Positions 6,808 to 13,195 of a stretch of 15,594 nucleotides of DNA are shown here, one piece after another. Positions within the stretch are counted from its first letter, which is position 1; each line of letters begins with the position of its first letter. The translations under genes and the position numbers were made by a program. The DNA comes from CAYRHS01 sp964424125 (lineage in GTDB: Bacteria; Actinomycetota; Acidimicrobiia; IMCC26256; JAOSJL01): contig CAYRHS010000070.1 of the NCBI GenBank assembly GCA_964424125.1, positions 1 to 15,594 on the forward strand. The letters are read 5' to 3'. The notes below the pieces were generated by a model, which was not told the DNA's origin, ran no database searches, and saw nothing but the letters and a program-made list of their open reading frames with translations.

Positions 6808-7407
6808 CTATCGCCAGCGCGGTCGTCGCGCGGGGATTCCGGGCCGGCGCGGATACTCCTCGGCCAGGGCCGCGCCACGGGTCAGTACGGCGAAATGTGC
6901 ACCCTCGGCATCGCAGCGGCGCTCGAGGAGGAGGCCGAACTCCTGCAGGCCGGACACCGGCCAACGCTCGCCCGCGTCCGGGGGGTCGCTCACCACGAGC
7001 CTGCCGCCCAGCTCGAGGAAGGCCCCTCCACACTCGGCTGTGACTGCCGGCGGTCCGAAGGACCGGGCCACCACCACCGGGAAGCCCATCCGCCAACCTT
7101 CGATCCGGCCTTGCAGCTCTGCCCGTTCCCCGACCACCCGGACCCGGTCCGTCCAGCCCAGGCGACCGATCACCGCCGTCAGCGCGGTCGCGCGGCTCCG
7201 GGCAGCCTCCAGCAGCGCCACTCGGCTGCCGGGCCAACGGGCCGCGAGCACGAGCCCCGGGATCCCGGCTCCGCTGCCGAGATCGAGCAGCCGGGGCGGG
7301 GAATCACCGACGCAGGCACCCATCGCGTCCGCGTGCGCGACGTGGTGCGAGATCGGGACGTCACCGAGGATCCCTCGCGCCCGAGCACGTTCCAGGTGCT
7401 CGAGCAG
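6808..7407 (-). CDS. rsmG: 16S rRNA (guanine-N7) methyltransferase RsmG; start uncertain
   Basis: A SAM-dependent methyltransferase expected to methylate a guanine of the 16S rRNA 530 loop. The SAM motif is LLDLGSGAGIPGLVLA, followed by a VALLEAARSRATAL strand-helix and VVVARSFGPP, as in RsmG (GidB). The first ATG is at 7323, which gives 171 residues and drops an N-terminal segment (LLEHLERARARGILGD, then SHHVAHADA) that resembles the family's first helices. Between that ATG and the in-frame stop at 7438-7440 there is no ATG, GTG or TTG. I therefore set the start tentatively at CTG 7407, 16 bases beyond the jag stop, for 199 residues. A base error in the start codon is an alternative. parA follows after a 106-bp gap with the parS sites. 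Confidence 0.85.
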   Translation of the reverse strand: MLEHLERARARGILGDVPISHHVAHADAMGACVGDSPPRLLDLGSGAGIPGLVLAARWPGSRVALLEAARSRATALTAVIGRLGWTDRVRVVGERAELQGRIEGWRMGFPVVVARSFGPPAVTAECGGAFLELGGRLVVSDPPDAGERWPVSGLQEFGLLLERRCDAEGAHFAVLTRGAALAEEYPRRPGIPARRPRWR

Positions 7408-7423
7408 AGGGTCGGGGAGCGCC

Positions 7424-8254
7424 TCAGGCGCGGCGGATCACCACCCGGCGTCGGGGCTCTTCACCCTCGGAGACGGTGACCACGTCCTCGAGCGCGGCGA
7501 CGGTGTCGTGGACCAGCTTCCGGTCCGAGGCTCCCATGGGCTCGAGCGCCTGCTCGCGCCCGGTCGAGCGAGCTCGTTCTGCGAGCCCCTGCGCGAACTC
7601 CTCGAGTGCCGCCCGGCGTCGCTCGCGGTACCCGTCCACGTCCACGCGGACCCGGGCGGCATGGCCCCCCGTGCGCCGCTGGAGCACGGTCCGTGTGAGC
7701 TCTTCGATTGCGTCCACCGTCACTGCGCCCGGGCCGACGAGCAGACCGAGCTCTTCGCCTTCGATGGCCACGTTGATCCGCTCGTTCTCGCCGTCGGGGT
7801 CCACCCGGATCTCGGCGTCGAGCGTCCCGAACGCGTCGATCAGGCCCCGGGCGAACTCCTCGACCATGGTCGCCTGCTCGTCCAGGGGTACTTCGATCTC
7901 GTCGTCCTCGTGTTCCGCGTTCACCCGCTCGCCTCCTCCATCGCCACGCCGACGTTGCCCGCCCTTGTCCTCCGAGCGCTTCCCCGAGCCGCGCTTGCGA
8001 CCTCCCGGTCGATCGCCGCCTCGGCCCGACCGCTCACGACCGCGACCCCGTCGTTTCGGTTGGGGCTTCTCCCTCGACTTGGGCTTGATCCGAGCCCGGA
8101 TCCGCGTCTCGGTACGGCCCAGGATCCCGCCGAGGCGCGCCCGAGACTCCTCGAGGACCTCCCATTCGGCCTCGTCGCGTGGCACGCCGAGGACGTCGAG
8201 CGCCTGGTCGAGCGCCTCCTCCTCGGTCGGCGCGCTGATCTGCACCCACTCCAT
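7424..8254 (-). CDS. jag: Jag/KhpB-type RNA-binding protein (Jag_N, KH, R3H)
   Basis: A 276-residue Jag family protein. The N-terminal Jag_N domain (about 1-52) reads EWVQISAPTEEEALDQALDVLG. A very basic Arg/Gly/Lys linker (about 55-110, with RGRGRERSGRGG and further RGG-like runs) follows. The KH-like domain is at about 125-210 and an R3H domain at about 230-272 with RKLVHD (235-240). In the KH domain the usual GxxG loop reads GPGA (164-167), so the second glycine and the usual basic residue are missing. The start is ATG 8254, seven bases after the yidC stop; a longer open frame to 8389 is yidC shadow. The family is linked to RNA binding and to cell division or elongation control in other bacteria. 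Confidence 0.92.
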   Translation of the reverse strand: MEWVQISAPTEEEALDQALDVLGVPRDEAEWEVLEESRARLGGILGRTETRIRARIKPKSREKPQPKRRGRGRERSGRGGDRPGGRKRGSGKRSEDKGGQRRRGDGGGERVNAEHEDDEIEVPLDEQATMVEEFARGLIDAFGTLDAEIRVDPDGENERINVAIEGEELGLLVGPGAVTVDAIEELTRTVLQRRTGGHAARVRVDVDGYRERRRAALEEFAQGLAERARSTGREQALEPMGASDRKLVHDTVAALEDVVTVSEGEEPRRRVVIRRA

Positions 8255-8261
8255 GTCGTCG

Positions 8262-9230
8262 CTATCGCTTTCGTCGCTTCCGGGGGGGACCGGTCGTCGG
8301 TCGCCGCTTCTTGTCGTTCTTGTCGCCCGCGCCGCTCGAGCTGCCCTGCGAGCGCGAAGCTCGCGAACGCTTCGCCGATCCGGAAGCACCCTCCGAGGAG
8401 CGGGTCTTCTTCTCGGTCGTGGCGACCTCTGCCTTCGCCTTCTCCGCGGGGCGTTCCTCGGCCTTGTCGGGCTTGCGCGGCGGCGTCTTCACGGGGCCGG
8501 GCTCGCGGTCTGCCCGCCGGAAGATGATCTCCTGTTGTCCGAGCTGCCACACGTTGCTGACGAGGAAGTACAGGACGACGCCTGCCGGCAACGAGAGCGA
8601 GATGAACATGAAGATGACCGGCATGAGCCGCCCGATCATCTGCGTCTGGGGGTTCGCCTGCGCCTGGTAACGCATCGACTGTCGCGACTGGACGTATCCC
8701 GAGAGGCCGACCAGGATCACGAGGAAGAGGTAGGGGAGCGAGGCCACGAAGCTTCCGTGCGGATCCTGCGCCGACAGCGACAGGTTGACCCCGAGGAAGT
8801 CGAGCCCGACGGGGTTGCAGCTCTCGGCTCCGACGCCGCCGCAGAACGCCTTGAACAGCGCCGAGCCCTCCGGGATGTGCTGGAAGGGATTGCGGAGGAT
8901 CCGGAACAGCGCGAAGAAGATCGGGGCCTGGGCGAGGAGCGGGAGGCACCCCGAGAGCGGGTTGACCTTGGCCTCCTTGTAGAGCGCCATCGTCTCTTCG
9001 TTGAGACGCTGGCGGTCGCCCTTGTACTTCGCCTGGAGCTTCTTGATCTCGGGCTGGAGCTGCTGCATCGCCAGCATCGAACGGGCCTGCTTGGCGGTGA
9101 GCGGGAACAGGGCGAGGCGGACCAGGATCGTGAGCCCCACGATGGCGAGGCCGTAGCTCGGGATGATGGCGTAGAAGAAGGCGAGGATGGCGCCGAGCGC
9201 GTCGAGGATCCCGTTCCAGAGGACTCCCAT
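8262..9230 (-). CDS. yidC: Membrane protein insertase YidC
   Basis: A 322-residue YidC/Oxa1 insertase, which inserts inner-membrane proteins with or without SecYEG. The conserved groove arginine is R38 in LTILVRLALFPL. A charged cytoplasmic hairpin (about 47-90) with QLQPEIKKLQAKYKGD follows. Further membrane segments are at about 94-114 (PLLAQAPIFFALFRIL), 162-180 and 199-228. Residues 240-322 form a long Lys/Arg/Ser-rich tail ending in PPRKRRKR, a likely ribosome-binding tail as in other actinobacterial and mitochondrial homologues. The ATG abuts the yidD stop (TAGATG) and has a strong AGGAGGG ribosome site (9239-9245) inside the end of yidD. Confidence 0.96.
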   Translation of the reverse strand: MGVLWNGILDALGAILAFFYAIIPSYGLAIVGLTILVRLALFPLTAKQARSMLAMQQLQPEIKKLQAKYKGDRQRLNEETMALYKEAKVNPLSGCLPLLAQAPIFFALFRILRNPFQHIPEGSALFKAFCGGVGAESCNPVGLDFLGVNLSLSAQDPHGSFVASLPYLFLVILVGLSGYVQSRQSMRYQAQANPQTQMIGRLMPVIFMFISLSLPAGVVLYFLVSNVWQLGQQEIIFRRADREPGPVKTPPRKPDKAEERPAEKAKAEVATTEKKTRSSEGASGSAKRSRASRSQGSSSGAGDKNDKKRRPTTGPPRKRRKR

Positions 9231-9539
9231 CTACGCGACCCTCCTCCCGGTGATCGGGGGAGCGTCGGCGTCCCCGTCCGCGCGCTCGCTCGCCGCGTCA
9301 CCCGCGGGGTCGGCACGCTCGGGAACCGGGTCGTATCCGTACCCACCCCACGGATGGCAACGCCCGATCCGCCGCAGTGCCAGCCAACCACCGCGGACGA
9401 TCCCGTGCGTTGCGATCGCCTCCTCGGCGTAGGCCGAGCACGTCGGCAGGTACCGACAGCGCGGCTGCATCCCGATGCTGACGCTCCGGTAGAGCTTGAT
9501 GATCCCGAGGGCCAGCCACGCGAAGGGGGAGCGTCTCAT
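9231..9539 (-). CDS. yidD: Membrane protein insertion efficiency factor YidD
   Basis: A 102-residue YidD. The hallmark cysteine region CRYLPTCSAYAEEAI is at 28-42, followed by GGWLALRRIGRCHPWGGYGYDPVP. The N-terminal amphipathic segment LALGIIKLYRSVSI probably lies on the inner membrane. The last 30 residues are Asp/Ala/Arg-rich and probably disordered. The ATG at 9539 overlaps the rnpA stop by one base (TGATG), and its own stop abuts the yidC ATG. The family assists insertion by YidC. Confidence 0.95.
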   Translation of the reverse strand: MRRSPFAWLALGIIKLYRSVSIGMQPRCRYLPTCSAYAEEAIATHGIVRGGWLALRRIGRCHPWGGYGYDPVPERADPAGDAASERADGDADAPPITGRRVA

Positions 9540-9868
9540 CAGCGCCCGGACTCCAGCTCGGAGAGCAACGCCCCGACCGTGGCGTCGAGCTCGGCGAAGG
9601 AGACGCCGCTTGCAGGCGCTCTCGCCGAGACGAGGTACGCGCGCCCACGTTCCAGCTGCTCGTGGCGCGCCTGCATCACGTGCCGCAACCGTCGGCGGAG
9701 ACGATTCCGGGCGGGCGCGTGGCCGACTCCGCGACCGATCGCGTAGGCCACCTGCGCTGCCTCCTCGCGGTCGAGCTCCACGACGCTGATCACGAACGCT
9801 CCGCGGCGTCGACGCTCTCCGGCGGCGAAAGCCGAGAACACAGCACGATCGCGAACTCGTCCGATCAG
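9539..9868 (-). CDS. rnpA: Ribonuclease P protein component; no canonical start
   Basis: A 109-residue basic protein that assists the RNase P RNA in maturing tRNA 5' ends. The signature ARNRLRRRLR is at 53-62, preceded by AYAIGRGVGHAP; the N-terminal part IGRVRDRAVFSAFAAGERRR matches the start of the family. No ATG, GTG or TTG lies in frame between the GTG at 10045, which would read through all of rpmH, and an internal GTG at 9841. CTG 9868, which overlaps the rpmH TGA as CTGA, fits the expected N-terminus. Starting at GTG 9841 would give 100 residues and lose the conserved GRVRD segment. A sequence error at the start codon is possible. The identity is firm; the start is tentative. Confidence 0.9.
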   Translation of the reverse strand: MIGRVRDRAVFSAFAAGERRRRGAFVISVVELDREEAAQVAYAIGRGVGHAPARNRLRRRLRHVMQARHEQLERGRAYLVSARAPASGVSFAELDATVGALLSELESGR

Positions 9869-9999
9869 GCCGAGAGCCGGCGTCGGCCGCGCCGGCGACG
9901 TGCCCGCAGCACCGCGCGACCGCCACGGGTCCGGGAACGGGTCCGGAAGCCGTGCTTGCGCTTGCGCCGCCGGACGTTGGGTTGATAGGTGCGTTTCAC
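9865..9999 (-). CDS. rpmH: 50S ribosomal protein L34
   Basis: A 44-residue, very basic protein that begins MKRTYQPNVRRRKRKHGFRT, the near-invariant L34 N-terminus, and ends in RRRLSA. It is a small component of the large ribosomal subunit. The start is GTG 9999, with AAGAGG (10006-10011) as ribosome site, six bases upstream. It is the first gene of the leftward rpmH-to-parB cluster and overlaps the proposed rnpA start. Confidence 0.98.
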   Translation of the reverse strand: MKRTYQPNVRRRKRKHGFRTRSRTRGGRAVLRARRRRGRRRLSA

Positions 10000-10126
10000 C
10001 GTGGGCCTCTTGGTGATCGGTGGTGTGTGGAGGTGAGGCGATCACGGCTACGCCGTGTCGTCGGCGACCCGGACGGCCAACCTGCCTGCAGTGAGGCGGC
10101 GCGGCGGCCGGTCGAAGAACGGAGGC

Positions 10127-10156
10127 AGTTTACGAGTGCCCGCGGCGAGGACGCAA
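10127..10156 (-). promoter_or_regulatory. Candidate promoter for the rpmH cluster
   Basis: On the minus strand TTGCGT (10151-10156) and TAAACT (10127-10132) are 18 bases apart, partial matches to -35 and -10 boxes. They lie about 130 bases before rpmH. The match is weak. Confidence 0.35.
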
Positions 10157-10192
10157 CGTCGCGCGGCGCTGCACGCTTCGCCGATCGTCCGC

Positions 10193-10221
10193 TTGTCGCC
10201 ACGCGGTGCCGGTGTTAGGTT
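10193..10221 (+). promoter_or_regulatory. Candidate dnaA promoter
   Basis: TTGTCG (10193-10198) and TAGGTT (10216-10221) are separated by 17 bases, resembling an actinobacterial housekeeping promoter. A transcript from about 10228 would carry a leader of about 180 bases with two hairpins before dnaA. Confidence 0.4.
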
Positions 10222-10270
10222 CCGCTCGCCTCGTCGACGTCGGTCGCGACTCGGCACGCTTCCCCAGCAG

Positions 10271-10285
10271 GGGGCTTCGCCCCCA
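10271..10285. repeat. GC hairpin in the dnaA leader
   Basis: GGGGGCTTCGCCCCC can fold into a six-pair stem with a TTC loop. No T-tract follows, so it does not look like a terminator by itself. Confidence 0.7.
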
Positions 10286-10353
10286 GGCCGGCGACCCGGA
10301 CCGACGGCCCGGGAATGCAGCAGCGAAGTGCCACAACTGACCACCACCACGTC

Positions 10354-10387
10354 CGGAGGCGACTTGTTCGCCTCCGTACTTGTTTTT
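10354..10387 (+). terminator. Terminator-like hairpin just upstream of dnaA
   Basis: CGGAGGCG (10354-10361) pairs perfectly with CGCCTCCG (10369-10376) across a seven-base loop. TACTTGTTTTT follows, with five Ts at 10383-10387. A rho-independent terminator here would act on the dnaA leader as an attenuator. The T-tract starts a few bases after the stem, so efficiency is doubtful; it could instead be an origin-associated structure. Confidence 0.45.
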
Positions 10388-10388
10388 C

Positions 10389-10417
10389 TCCACACTTGTG
10401 GACGCGCTTGTGGATAA
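10389..10417. promoter_or_regulatory. DnaA-box cluster at the dnaA start
   Basis: TGTGGATAA at 10409-10417 is the exact reverse complement of the DnaA box TTATCCACA. TGTGGACGC (10397-10405) is a weaker copy, and TCCACA at 10389-10394 forms an inverted repeat with TGTGGA at 10397-10402. The perfect box covers the proposed GTG start of dnaA, as expected for autoregulation or a second origin element. Confidence 0.8.
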
Positions 10418-11708
10418 CCATCAGACCGGCGAGGCAACAGCCGAGACCCTCTGGCGCGAGAGCGCGGGTGAACTCCGTCGCCGCGTGCCGGCCGCGGTCT
10501 GGAACACCTGGTTCCAGGGTCTCGAACCGGTGTCCTTCGCCGAGGGGACCCTCGTGCTCGGTGTCCCGAGCTCGGTCGTGCGCGACCGCATCCGCGGTGG
10601 CTACCTGGACGACCTCCTCGACGCCGTCCGGACTTGCGGTCACGAGCTGTCCGTCGACCTCGTCGTACGCACCGCGGCCGCTGAGCCCGTGCCCGCCGCG
10701 AGCCCGCCCCGCAACCTAGAGGAGTCTCCGGCCGTGAACGCCACCGCGACGAGCGACGAATCCGAGGCCCCCCAGTGGCCGAGCGGGACGTTGAACCCCC
10801 GCTATCGCTTCGACCACTTCGTGATCGGGACGTCCAACCGCTTCGCCCATGCCGCCGCGCTCTCTGTCGCCGAGGCGCCCGCCCGCTCCTACAACCCGTT
10901 GTTCATCTACGGAGGTGCAGGCCTCGGCAAGACCCACCTGCTGCACGCGATCGGCCATCACGTGCTCGAGGTCTTCACCGACAAGCGGGTCCGCTACGTC
11001 TCCACCGAGACGTTCATGAACGAGTTCGTCGACGCGATCCGGACCAACACGACCCCCGCGTTCAAGCGTCGCTATCGCGAGGTCGACGTGCTGCTGATCG
11101 ACGACATCCAGTTCCTCGAGCGCAGCCAGCAGCTCCAGGAGGAGTTCTTCCACACCTTCAACTCGCTCCACGGAGCAGACAGCCAGATCGTCATCTCGTC
11201 CGACCGGTCACCGAAGTCGATCGCCACCCTCGAGGATCGCCTTCGGAGCCGGTTCGAGTGGGGACTCACGACCGACATCCAGCCTCCCGAGTTCGAGACT
11301 CGCCTTGCCATCCTGCGCACCAAGGCCGAGGCCGAGCACTTCGGTGACATCCCCGCACCCGTCCTCGAGTTCATCGCGACCCAGGTGACCGAGAACGTCC
11401 GCGAGCTCGAGGGGGCATTGATCCGTGTCACGGCATATTCCAGCCTCAACCAGGCGCCCCTGACCGAGGAGGTCGCCCGCGACGTCCTCTCGGATCTGAT
11501 CTCTCCGTCGCAGCCGCGCGTGATCACTCCCCAGCTCATCCTCGAGGAGACGGCCGACATGTTCGGCTGGACCGTCGACGATCTCGTCGGCAAGAGCCGG
11601 CGCCGGCCCCTCGTCACCGCACGTCAGATCGGTATGTACGTGTTCCGCGAGCTGACGGACTACAGCTACCCCAAGATCGCCGAGGAGTTGCGTGAGGAGA
11701 CGGAGTAG
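10410..11708 (+). CDS. dnaA: Chromosomal replication initiator DnaA, 5' part before an assembly gap
   Basis: This covers 432 residues of DnaA. Domain I begins with ETLWRESAGELRRRVPAAVWNTWFQGLEP; an acidic variable linker (about 90-125) follows. The AAA+ domain has Walker A GGAGLGKT (158-165), Walker B LLIDDIQF (218-225) and the DRLRSRFEWG arginine segment (sensor/box VII). Domain IV begins near ITPQLILEETADMFG. The family motif should continue TDYSYPKIAEEFGGRDHTTV, but here after AEE the frame reads LREETE and stops at TAG, 14 bases before a run of Ns. The correct end resumes at 11733, so the stop is probably an assembly artefact. The start is uncertain: GTG 10410 (chosen), GTG 10398 or TTG 10380 are in frame, with no clear ribosome site. 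Confidence 0.93.
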   Translation: MDNHQTGEATAETLWRESAGELRRRVPAAVWNTWFQGLEPVSFAEGTLVLGVPSSVVRDRIRGGYLDDLLDAVRTCGHELSVDLVVRTAAAEPVPAASPPRNLEESPAVNATATSDESEAPQWPSGTLNPRYRFDHFVIGTSNRFAHAAALSVAEAPARSYNPLFIYGGAGLGKTHLLHAIGHHVLEVFTDKRVRYVSTETFMNEFVDAIRTNTTPAFKRRYREVDVLLIDDIQFLERSQQLQEEFFHTFNSLHGADSQIVISSDRSPKSIATLEDRLRSRFEWGLTTDIQPPEFETRLAILRTKAEAEHFGDIPAPVLEFIATQVTENVRELEGALIRVTAYSSLNQAPLTEEVARDVLSDLISPSQPRVITPQLILEETADMFGWTVDDLVGKSRRRPLVTARQIGMYVFRELTDYSYPKIAEELREETE

Positions 11709-11722
11709 TGCTCACGATCCCG

Positions 11723-11732
11723 NNNNNNNNNN
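11723..11732. other. Run of 10 Ns (scaffold gap) inside dnaA
   Basis: The ten undetermined bases interrupt dnaA domain IV exactly before the RDHTTV motif. The true length of the missing or surplus sequence cannot be read from the window. Confidence 0.99.
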
Positions 11733-11855
11733 CGTGATCACACGACTGTGATGCACGCGGTCGAGAAGATCCGCGGTCAGATGGCGGAGCGGCGCACGAT
11801 CTTCAACCAGGTGAACGAGCTCATCCGCCGAATCCGTCTGGGGACCAGTGGATAA
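11733..11855 (+). pseudogene. dnaA: DnaA C-terminal fragment after the gap
   Basis: Forty codons begin RDHTTVMHAVEKIRGQM and end at TAA 11853-11855. RDHTTV is the DnaA signature that contacts the DnaA box, and the rest is the last helix of domain IV. It belongs with the dnaA part that ends at 11708; listed as broken only because the assembly separates the two. The stop codon overlaps a DnaA-box-like sequence. Confidence 0.92.
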
Positions 11856-12050
11856 CGCTGTGGACACATGGGGAAACCCACCACAAGCTGTGGGCGCGCA
11901 AGGGATGCCGCCGACTTCGCCGTCACCCTCTGTGGAAAGCTGTGGACACCCGGTGGGTAGCAATCTCCGGTCTGACCAGCAGGAACGTCCGGTTATCCGC
12001 AATCCACACGCTCTACTACTACAACGAACAAGATAGAGAACTTATTGATG
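11847..12050. other. Probable chromosomal origin oriC (dnaA-dnaN spacer)
   Basis: DnaA-box-like nonamers in one orientation occur at 11847 (AGTGGATAA), 11859 (TGTGGACAC), 11889 (TGTGGGCGC), 11931 (TGTGGAAAG) and 11941 (TGTGGACAC). In the opposite orientation are TTATCCGCA (11993-12001) and CAATCCACA (12000-12008), overlapping by two bases. These are followed by a CTA triplet run (12013-12021) and a stretch to 12050 (ACAAGATAGAGAACTTATTG) that is far richer in A/T than its surroundings and is the likely unwinding element. The boxes at 11931 and 11941 are one helical turn apart. A position between dnaA and dnaN is usual for actinomycetes. Confidence 0.88.
12013..12021. promoter_or_regulatory. 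DnaA-trio-like element
   Basis: CTACTACTA follows the last DnaA box after four bases. On the lower strand it reads 3'-GAT repeated three times, the DnaA-trio consensus (3'-[G/A]A[T/G]) described in the B. subtilis origin, where DnaA assembles on single-stranded DNA. Confidence 0.7.
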
Positions 12051-12067
12051 GGGGACTGGGGAGAGCC

Positions 12068-13177
12068 GTGAAGTTCCGGTGTGAGCGCGACACGTTGGCC
12101 GACGCCGTCACCACGGCACAACGAGCGGTGGCATCCCGTACCGGCGTGCTCCCGGTCCTTTCCGGAGTGCGCTGCTCGGTCGGTGACGACGGACTCGAGT
12201 TGATCGGTTCCGATCTCGAGTTGACCGTGCGCGTGCGCGCAGTGGCCGAGGCGAGTGAGCCGGGCGTCGCGGTGATTCCCGCGCGCCTGTTCTCGGAAGT
12301 GGTGCGCGCGCTCGAGCCCGGTTCGGTCACCGTCGAGGTCGGTGACGACGAGGCCCGGATCGCGTCGGGTCGTTCCGACTTCACACTGCGATTGCTACCC
12401 GCCGACGATTTCCCGCGGCTGCCGGATGTGCCGGGAACGGCGGTCACCACCGACGCGAGCGCGTTGGCCGATGCGCTCCGCCAGGTCGTGCCAGCCGCGT
12501 CGCGAGACGACGCCCGCCCGATCCTCACCGGTGTGCTGCTGACCGCGACGACCACCGGATTGCGGTTGGTCGCGACCGACTCGTACCGGCTCGCGGTACG
12601 CGACCTTCCGGGTGTGACGATGCTCGACGAAGGCCAGCGAGTGCTCGTGCCGGCCAAGGGTCTCGGGGAGGTGCAGCGTCTCCTCGACGGCGGCGAGCTC
12701 GACGTGGCGCTCTCGGATCGCGACGCGACGTTCCGCGTCGGGTCCGTCGAGGTCACGACCCGGCTCATCGAGGGAGACTTCCCCAACTACGAGCAGCTGA
12801 TCCCGAGTGACTACCCGAATCGACTCACCGTCGAGCGCGACGTACTCGCCGAGGCGGTGAAACGCGTGCGGTTGGTCGGTCAGGGTCGGGACAGCTCGCC
12901 CGTGCGGATCCGGATGACGCCCGAGGGCACCGAACTGAGCGCGGTTGCCCAAGAGGTGGGGGAAGCACACGAGGCGATCGACGCGAAGTTCGAGGGGACC
13001 GAGTCCGAGCTCACCGTCGCGTTCAATCCGGAGTTCCTGCTCGACGGCATCCAGGCGACGGCGGAAACCGGCGAGCTGGTGCTCGAGTGCCTCGACCCGC
13101 TGAAGCCGGCGACCCTGCGTCCGAGCAGCGGTGGCGAGGACTTCCTCTATCTCCTGATGCCAGTCCGCATCTCCTGA
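12068..13177 (+). CDS. dnaN: DNA polymerase III beta sliding clamp
   Basis: A 369-residue beta clamp, the ring that tethers replicative polymerase to DNA. It begins MKFRCERDTLADAVTTAQRAV and ends with the family-typical YLLMPVRIS. The three repeated clamp domains can be followed (about 1-120, 125-245 and 248-369), with ATDSYRLAVRDL in the second and NPEFLLDGI in the third. The start is GTG 12068, preceded by GGGGAGAG; the longer open frame from 11942 runs through oriC and is not coding. recF follows after 18 bases. Confidence 0.97.
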   Translation: MKFRCERDTLADAVTTAQRAVASRTGVLPVLSGVRCSVGDDGLELIGSDLELTVRVRAVAEASEPGVAVIPARLFSEVVRALEPGSVTVEVGDDEARIASGRSDFTLRLLPADDFPRLPDVPGTAVTTDASALADALRQVVPAASRDDARPILTGVLLTATTTGLRLVATDSYRLAVRDLPGVTMLDEGQRVLVPAKGLGEVQRLLDGGELDVALSDRDATFRVGSVEVTTRLIEGDFPNYEQLIPSDYPNRLTVERDVLAEAVKRVRLVGQGRDSSPVRIRMTPEGTELSAVAQEVGEAHEAIDAKFEGTESELTVAFNPEFLLDGIQATAETGELVLECLDPLKPATLRPSSGGEDFLYLLMPVRIS

Positions 13178-13195
13178 GTCGGGCGCTGCGCGACC

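Larger units (their letters stand above)
10000..10409. other. rpmH-dnaA divergent intergenic region
   Basis: No convincing gene lies in these 410 bases; the open frames here look like chance GC-rich frames. The region holds the rpmH ribosome site, a 6-bp hairpin with a three-base loop at 10043-10057 (CACGGC/GCCGTG), candidate divergent promoters, a GGGGGC hairpin, a terminator-like hairpin and DnaA-box-like sites next to dnaA. Confidence 0.85.

Noticed and set aside
6702..6878. An upstream parA start at 6878
   Set aside because: The extra 59 codons run through both parS sites and into the end of rsmG, and they look non-coding.
7476..9746. A 756-codon open frame on the plus strand
   Set aside because: It is antisense to jag, yidC, yidD and rnpA, which have clear family motifs; its own translation is low-complexity Ser/Arg-rich.
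10048..10437. Open frames in the rpmH-dnaA gap on both strands
   Set aside because: They overlap each other and dnaA, have no domain or ribosome site, and are expected by chance at this GC content.
11690..11740. An intein or intron in DnaA at the RDHTTV motif
   Set aside because: The frame stops at TAG after six codons and no intein motifs are visible; the N run points to assembly.
11942..12067. N-terminal extension of dnaN through the origin
   Set aside because: The extension translates the DnaA boxes and the CTA run; the clamp family begins at MKFRCERDTL, with a ribosome site in front of GTG 12068.
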